NCBI GenBank assembly: GCA_017407305.1
Contig: JAFQWS010000041.1
Location: forward strand, 1-18,640
Length of the DNA stretch: 18,640 nucleotides
Origin: Clostridia bacterium
GTDB taxonomy: Bacteria; Bacillota; Clostridia; Christensenellales; CAG-314
Direction: 5' to 3'
Positions 15,100-18,640 of the stretch are shown here, in pieces (the first letter of the stretch is position 1; each line of letters opens with the position of its first letter). The translations under genes were made by a program, and so were the position numbers. Under the pieces are notes generated by a model. That model ran no database searches. It was not told where the DNA came from and was given only the letters and a program-made list of their open reading frames with translations.

Positions 15100-15855
15100 G
15101 TGTACAATGTTTGCACTTTGAAAGCGTTATCTTTTACAACTAAATTGCTGACTTTGATTGTTTTGACTGCATTTGTGTTGCCTTCTTTTTTCTGCCAAAA
15201 CGTTTTGGCGGAAAATATCGAGTGGGTTAGAATTGTCAACGACCAAACGTGCTTGTATTCCTCTCCGACCAAGACCAACGTCCTTTGTACTCTGGAAAAA
15301 TCCTATTACTTAAAAGTGCTTGACCAAGTTGGCGTGATGTATTTGGTGGAATTTATGGACAATTCCATTGGATTTCCCAAAATTTTGGGGTACGTAGACG
15401 TTGCTGAAGTGGAAATTGCCACACAGCCACTTTTGCCTACGTACCCAAAGGTTACAATCACAGTAGTGGGAGGGGGTGCAACCATTTACGTTGCTCCAAC
15501 GACAAATTCTCAAGCCATCTATACTGCAACCAACAATCAACAACTCAATTTTTATGGTCAAACGGTTGTTGACGGACAACTTTGGTACTTTGTTTGGTAT
15601 GCTCAACAACTGGGGTACGTAAAAAGCAACTTTACCACCTCGCCCAACATACCATTGCACCCCACTCCACTAACACCCGAGTTGCCCGATCCCGAAGTAG
15701 TCCCTCCTGAAATTGAATACGAGGAGCCATTGCCACAAAACAACTTTACAAACTGGTTGTTGATTGGCCTTGTGGTGCTGTTGGCGACAACCCTTTGCAT
15801 GGCATTGTTTTTGCCTTCAAAGAAAAAACAGCAACCTGTTTATTTTGAAGATTAA
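15100..15855 (+). CDS. Secreted SH3-like protein with C-terminal membrane anchor
   Basis: The protein (251 residues from GTG 15100) has a signal peptide (LLTLIVLTAFVLPSFF, cleavage after NVLA near residue 37). Two SH3-like regions follow (about 40-105, CLYSSPTKTNVLCTLEKSYY; about 112-178, TIYVAPTT with LWYFVWYAQQLGYV). Then come a Pro/Glu-rich linker (188-212), a transmembrane helix (218-238) and a KKK-containing tail. It is therefore an extracellular, membrane-tethered protein that may bind cell wall. No ribosome binding site precedes GTG 15100; a TTG at 15118 (then Lys-Ala-Leu-Ser) gives a more typical signal peptide and is an equally good start. It lies antisense between two phage genes and shares its layout with the gene at 16610. 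Confidence 0.75.
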   Translation: MYNVCTLKALSFTTKLLTLIVLTAFVLPSFFCQNVLAENIEWVRIVNDQTCLYSSPTKTNVLCTLEKSYYLKVLDQVGVMYLVEFMDNSIGFPKILGYVDVAEVEIATQPLLPTYPKVTITVVGGGATIYVAPTTNSQAIYTATNNQQLNFYGQTVVDGQLWYFVWYAQQLGYVKSNFTTSPNIPLHPTPLTPELPDPEVVPPEIEYEEPLPQNNFTNWLLIGLVVLLATTLCMALFLPSKKKQQPVYFED

Positions 15856-16280
15856 TTCATCCAATTTTCTTGTTTGTAGTTTTTGTCAAACCAATTTTGG
15901 TCGTATCCTTGACTGACGAGCACACTTTCAAAGGATTTTTGTGCCGTGCAAATGCGTCTGTACAAAGTCCTTTGAGAAAAGGAAAATCTTTTCATCATCT
16001 GCTCGTTTTCTGCTCTTAAAACAAACCTAAAATAAATGATTGTTTTGTCTTCTCTATTCAAACTGTTGATTGCACGAGTAGTAATGTTGTGCAAATCGAT
16101 AAGTTTTTGTTTTTTGTGTACGTATTTGACAACTTTAAATGCGTGGTCATAAGCACTGCCTGCATCTTGGCGTCCGTTGAAATGTGAACGCATTGCCTCT
16201 TTTTGCACGATTTTGTCAAATTGTCTTATGACCGTTCTTAAAGATGAGTAGTTGTTCAACATAACCGACGTGTAGTTCAT
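15852..16280 (-). CDS. Phage late transcription activator, sigma-70 region 4-like (ArpU/RinA type)
   Basis: The 142-residue protein ends in a sigma-region-4-like helix-turn-helix (NSLNREDKTIIYFRF, then ENEQMMKRFSFSQRTLYRRI, about 72-120). Its N-terminal helical half has VIRQFDKIVQKEAMRS and DHAFKVVKYVHKKQKLI. Small proteins of this kind (ArpU, RinA, DUF1492-like) sit upstream of terminase genes in Firmicutes phages and turn on late transcription. ATG 16280 is chosen over a TTG at 16346 because GGTGAT (16292-16287) lies 6 nt upstream. Its stop overlaps that of the convergent SH3 gene in a single TTAA with no terminator between them. Confidence 0.75.
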   Translation of the reverse strand: MNYTSVMLNNYSSLRTVIRQFDKIVQKEAMRSHFNGRQDAGSAYDHAFKVVKYVHKKQKLIDLHNITTRAINSLNREDKTIIYFRFVLRAENEQMMKRFSFSQRTLYRRICTAQKSFESVLVSQGYDQNWFDKNYKQENWMN

Positions 16281-16296
16281 TTTTTCATCACCATCC

Positions 16297-16313
16297 TTTG
16301 GGAAAATCCCAAA
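16297..16313 (-). promoter_or_regulatory. Leader hairpin just before the late-activator ribosome binding site
   Basis: TTTGGGA (16297-16303) and TCCCAAA (16307-16313) form a perfect 7-bp stem with a 3-nt loop. In the minus-strand RNA the stem ends directly next to the AGGATGGTGAT ribosome binding region, so it may affect translation of the activator. No U-tract follows. Confidence 0.4.
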
Positions 16314-16331
16314 TTTTCTAATTTCACCTCG

Positions 16332-16337
16332 ATTATA
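16332..16337 (-). promoter_or_regulatory. TATAAT box upstream of the late activator
   Basis: A perfect minus-strand TATAAT (16337-16332) would start a transcript near 16325, about 45 nt before the ATG. The nearest TTGACA (16365-16360) is 22 nt away, too far for normal spacing, so this would be a weak or activator-dependent promoter. A TGACA-CCCAT-TGTCA inverted repeat (minus strand, 16364-16350) sits where a regulator could bind. Confidence 0.4.
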
Positions 16338-16386
16338 CACTTTCAACTATGACAATGGGTGTCAACAATAGACCTTTTGTGCCAAC

Positions 16387-16414
16387 TTTTTAGAACTTTT
16401 GTTCAAATAGTCAA
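16387..16414 (-). promoter_or_regulatory. Candidate SOS-regulated promoter with LexA/DinR box
   Basis: The core GAAC-TTTT-GTTC (16393-16404) has all eight conserved bases of the Firmicutes LexA (DinR) operator, GAAC-N4-GTTC. On the minus strand it fills the 16-nt spacer between TTGACT (16414-16409) and TAAAAA (16392-16387), the layout expected for direct repression. By eye it is the only such core in the window. The -10 is a poor match (4/6). Confidence 0.5.
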
Positions 16415-16473
16415 AAATCCTTGCAAAGGGCAATTTTTCGCCAATATTTTGATGTTTGTCGATTTTTGGAGTA

Positions 16474-16489
16474 AAAATAACGTTATTTT
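16474..16489. promoter_or_regulatory. 16-bp perfect palindrome AAAATAACGTTATTTT (operator candidate)
   Basis: This exact palindrome is centred between 16481 and 16482 and flanked by GGAGT on both sides (16468-16472 and 16491-16495). It lies 40 bp upstream of the -35 box of the plus-strand gene. It has no U-run and no strong GC stem, so a protein-binding site is more likely than a terminator. The regulator is unknown. Confidence 0.4.
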
Positions 16490-16528
16490 AGGAGTTTGTA
16501 ATTTGTTGTAAAAAAAAGTAATAAATAA

Positions 16529-16557
16529 TTGAAATAAATAGTTTATTTTGTTATAAT
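16529..16557 (+). promoter_or_regulatory. Strong sigma-A promoter of the surface-protein gene
   Basis: TTGAAA (16529-16534), exactly 17 nt, then a perfect TATAAT (16552-16557). The expected start near 16564 gives a 46-nt leader containing the palindrome-like CCAAATTTGG and AGGA (16599-16602). Confidence 0.85.
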
Positions 16558-16609
16558 ATACAAAAGAAAAAACATCTTGACCAAATTTGGCCTTGTTTAG
16601 GAAACGCTT

Positions 16610-18301
16610 ATGAAGAAACTTATTTGTTTATTGTTGGTATCTATATTGGCACTTTCTCTTTGTGGAACGATTGCTTTGGCCCAAGGCGAAGCAGAAATCC
16701 CCACAAACTTGGTCAACCCTGTTTCTTTGGCAGTATGGGAAAACGGAACAAGCTCTCATCTTTACGTTGCTGACAACATCACAGACGTTGCCAGCGTTTT
16801 GCACGTCTTCAATCCTGAAACTGCCGAGTGGGAAACGTCCTTTGAAATTTCCGGAAACGTATCAAAAATTGTCGTTTACCAAAACGCAATGTATATCATC
16901 CAAAAAAACGGCTATCGCATCATCAACGATTTGTCCACGCCCACAATTGGCGACTTTGTTGCCTTTGAAAGCCTTGTGGACGTTGCAGTACTTGGTGACA
17001 CCGTATATGCTTTGCAAAACGGAATTGACGGAAGTTTGGGTCACTTTGGCGATTTGAACGACTTTTCCGTCCCCGGTGATGCAGGAAGCGCAGTTGTAAA
17101 AGGCTTTGCCGTCATAAACAACACCCTTTACATTTTGGAAGACAGCACGTTGAGACTTTTGGGTAACTGGGGCCCTACAACCAACGGTGGTTTGACAAAC
17201 TGCAATTTCTTGGGCGTTTTTGCGTGTGGCAATAACGTTGGTTTGTACAACGCAAACGAGGTTGTATTTTTGTCTGCACAAAACAGCACTTCGTTGCAAT
17301 ACACCTCTCAAGACGCCAATCTTGTTGCAGTGTGTGGCGACAGCGCCAACTCTTTGTACGTTTTACGCAAAGACAACACGATTTTGAAAGCAATTTACAA
17401 CGAAGGTTATACCATTCAACAAAATTGGTCCATTGGTGACGATACCTATTCGGGAACAATTCCCACCACTTCTTGGACCTCCTTTACCCTTTGCAAGGCA
17501 AAAAACTACCCTGCAACAATCGTTTACAAAACAACCGATGAAGATACTTCCATCCAACAACTTACAACGTTGACTCCTTCGGAAGCCTTTATCGTGCTTG
17601 GATATGACAATGCCGACGCAAACTTCTACTACGTCTTGTACGGAAACAAGTTTGGTTGGATCAAAAAATCTGCAACAACGTTGGAAAACGATCCTTACGT
17701 TTTGATTTTGGATACTGCTGTATCTAACGATGCCGTGGTAAGAGGCACTTTGCTCAATTCCAACACGTTTGTTTACAGCCTTCCTATGCAAAACGACAAC
17801 TACAAAGTAACCTCTACCAACCACCAACGTGGCGAAGAAGTTACTTTGTTGCAATCTTTCTTTAATTTTTGGTACTTGGTGCGATTTGAAGATGGCACCA
17901 CGGGTTTTGTTGCAATGTCCAGTGTTGGTCAATTGAAATTGCAATCCAACTTGACACAAGTGCTTTCTCGCAAAAAGGTCAATTCTTCCTTGTCGGGCGA
18001 ATACTTTGCCTACGCAGATTGGAACAATCAAATTCCTTTGACAGATGAAAATGGCAACGCAATTGCATTGGAAACAGGTCAAGTGGTAAAAATTCTTGCC
18101 GAATATGACGGGTATTGCCTTGTTCAATTTGAAGACAACGCAACATTTGCATACGTTTCAACGGACGTTTTGATCAATATGAACGCACTCAACACCAGCA
18201 CCATTTTGGGTTTAGTTTTGGTCTTGGTGGCAGTTGTAATTGGTGTGGTTATCTTTGTTATTTTGAAAGATAAACAAAAGAAACAACTTGAGTTGGAATA
18301 A
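16610..18301 (+). CDS. Secreted propeller/SH3-like surface protein with C-terminal membrane anchor
   Basis: The 563-residue protein has a clear signal peptide (KKLICLLLVSILALSLCG, cleavage after ALA24). An Asn/Thr-rich beta-repeat region (about 30-290) has recurring strand units such as SHLYVADN, NAMYIIQKNG, DTVYALQNG, NTLYILEDS and NSLYVLRKDN, most simply a beta-propeller. SH3-like modules follow (about 300-520, for example FYYVLYGNKFGWIKK, FWYLVRFEDGTTGFVAM and YCLVQFEDNATFAYV). A transmembrane helix (531-552) and a KDKQKK tail end it. It is anchored outside the membrane and may bind wall or polysaccharide. The specific function is unknown. ATG 16610 has AGGA 7 nt upstream. The gene has its own promoter and terminator, and shares its overall layout with the 15100 gene. 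Confidence 0.85.
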   Translation: MKKLICLLLVSILALSLCGTIALAQGEAEIPTNLVNPVSLAVWENGTSSHLYVADNITDVASVLHVFNPETAEWETSFEISGNVSKIVVYQNAMYIIQKNGYRIINDLSTPTIGDFVAFESLVDVAVLGDTVYALQNGIDGSLGHFGDLNDFSVPGDAGSAVVKGFAVINNTLYILEDSTLRLLGNWGPTTNGGLTNCNFLGVFACGNNVGLYNANEVVFLSAQNSTSLQYTSQDANLVAVCGDSANSLYVLRKDNTILKAIYNEGYTIQQNWSIGDDTYSGTIPTTSWTSFTLCKAKNYPATIVYKTTDEDTSIQQLTTLTPSEAFIVLGYDNADANFYYVLYGNKFGWIKKSATTLENDPYVLILDTAVSNDAVVRGTLLNSNTFVYSLPMQNDNYKVTSTNHQRGEEVTLLQSFFNFWYLVRFEDGTTGFVAMSSVGQLKLQSNLTQVLSRKKVNSSLSGEYFAYADWNNQIPLTDENGNAIALETGQVVKILAEYDGYCLVQFEDNATFAYVSTDVLINMNALNTSTILGLVLVLVAVVIGVVIFVILKDKQKKQLELE

Positions 18302-18325
18302 AATTGCTTTTACGTATAAAATGGT

Positions 18326-18355
18326 GGGGGCGTTTAACGTCCCCTGCTTTTTTTT
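18326..18355 (+). terminator. Intrinsic terminator of the surface-protein gene
   Basis: GGGGGCGT pairs with ACGTCCCC (one G-U pair; hairpin 18326-18344), followed after TGC by eight T residues (18348-18355). It starts 25 nt after the stop codon. Confidence 0.88.
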
Positions 18356-18390
18356 ATAAATTAAATGAATAATCAAATAAAGGAGCATCT

Positions 18391-18640
18391 ATGAAAAAAA
18401 CATTATCAACCGTTTTATTTTTGATTATCGCACTTTCTTGTCTTTTGACTTGTGCCGGTTGTGGTCAAAACGATATGATCGTATATACCTTGTCCAACGA
18501 CCAAACGCACTACGTTGTAAGCGGTCTTGATTATGACCCTGACAAAAAACCCACAAGATTAAATTTGTCCATAAAAAGCCACGTTGACGGTATTCCCGTT
18601 ACTGAAATAGGCAACGATGCCTTTAACGGCGAAAACTTGG
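18391..18640 (+). CDS. LRR (BspA-like) lipoprotein, 5' part only
   Basis: The gene runs off the window; 83 codons are visible. ATG 18391 has AGGAG (18381-18385) 5 nt upstream. The N-terminus (MKKTLSTVLFLIIALSC) is a lipoprotein signal with a lipobox ending Cys-Ala-Gly-Cys24, slightly atypical because position -3 is Cys rather than Leu. The mature part has YTLSNDQTHYVVSGL, then HVDGIPVTEIGNDAFNGENL, the characteristic entry into BspA-type (LRR_5) leucine-rich repeats, whose consensus contains VTxIGxxAF. Such proteins are cell-surface adhesins or binding proteins, common in gut Firmicutes. This entry is absent from automatic ORF calls only because it is cut by the window edge. Confidence 0.82.
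   Translation, partial: MKKTLSTVLFLIIALSCLLTCAGCGQNDMIVYTLSNDQTHYVVSGLDYDPDKKPTRLNLSIKSHVDGIPVTEIGNDAFNGENL

Larger units (their letters stand above)
16281..16609. other. 329-nt regulatory region between the late activator and the surface-protein gene
   Basis: This stretch carries no gene I can support. It holds, from left to right, a leader hairpin (16297-16313), a TATAAT box (16337-16332, minus), an SOS-box core inside a candidate promoter (16387-16414), a 16-bp palindrome (16474-16489), and a plus-strand promoter (16529-16557). The rest is AT-rich sequence. Confidence 0.7.

Noticed and set aside
16350..16365. TTGACA at 16365-16360 as the -35 of the TATAAT at 16337
   Set aside because: The spacing is 22 nt, too long for a normal sigma-A promoter; the other near match (TTGTCA) gives only 12 nt.
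5289..16592. Shared TTGACCAAA..TTTGG text near both ends of the phage module (5289-5304 and 16578-16591) as attL/attR
   Set aside because: The shared part is short, AT-rich and self-complementary, the two copies differ in the centre, and the left one is explained as a terminator. No integrase is present to support it.
1..18640. tRNA, rRNA, CRISPR array, insertion sequence or toxin-antitoxin pair
   Set aside because: I looked for cloverleaf stems ending in CCA, regularly spaced repeats, transposase DDE or HUH motifs and paired small genes, and saw none.

Overview
The window looks like a piece of chromosome from a low-GC, monoderm, Firmicutes-type bacterium, probably an uncultured gut Clostridia relative. 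The evidence is an RNase J, an RlmD/RlmCD-type rRNA methyltransferase, AGGAG-type ribosome binding sites, sigma-A promoters (TTGAAA-17-TATAAT), Gram-positive signal peptides with C-terminal membrane anchors, and a lipoprotein starting a BspA-like leucine-rich repeat. The taxon is inferred from protein style; no rRNA gene is present.

Left part (1-5171, minus strand) is host housekeeping. A promoter at 5179-5151 starts an operon of two uncharacterised multi-pass membrane proteins followed by RNase J, closed by a terminator at 1571-1539. A separate promoter (1496-1468) drives the 23S rRNA m5U methyltransferase gene, whose stop codon lies in a strong hairpin.

Middle part (about 5275-16414) is a phage-derived module, read on the minus strand from right to left. 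It holds a sigma-region-4-like late activator, large terminase, a small terminase-adjacent protein, a zinc-finger protein, a P22-like portal, a scaffold candidate, an HK97-fold major capsid protein, a small conserved phage protein, a head-tail adaptor candidate, a beta-propeller tail-hub candidate, a beta-rich putative tail protein and a coiled-coil protein, ending at a perfect-palindrome terminator. No tape measure, tail tube or sheath is present, which suggests a short-tailed (podovirus-like) particle. I see no integrase, repressor, replication gene, holin or endolysin, yet every structural gene is an intact reading frame with tight translational coupling. This fits either a decaying prophage or a retained, domesticated particle module.

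Two features suggest its control. A consensus LexA/DinR-type SOS box core (GAAC-N4-GTTC) lies inside a candidate promoter upstream of the late activator. A plus-strand SH3-domain surface protein is embedded antisense between the activator and the terminase, with overlapping convergent stop codons and no visible terminator, so the activator transcript could run through it into the capsid operon.

Right part (16281-18640, plus strand) is surface-protein territory: a 329-nt regulatory region, a secreted propeller/SH3-like protein with a C-terminal membrane anchor, a strong terminator, and the start of an LRR lipoprotein that runs off the window.
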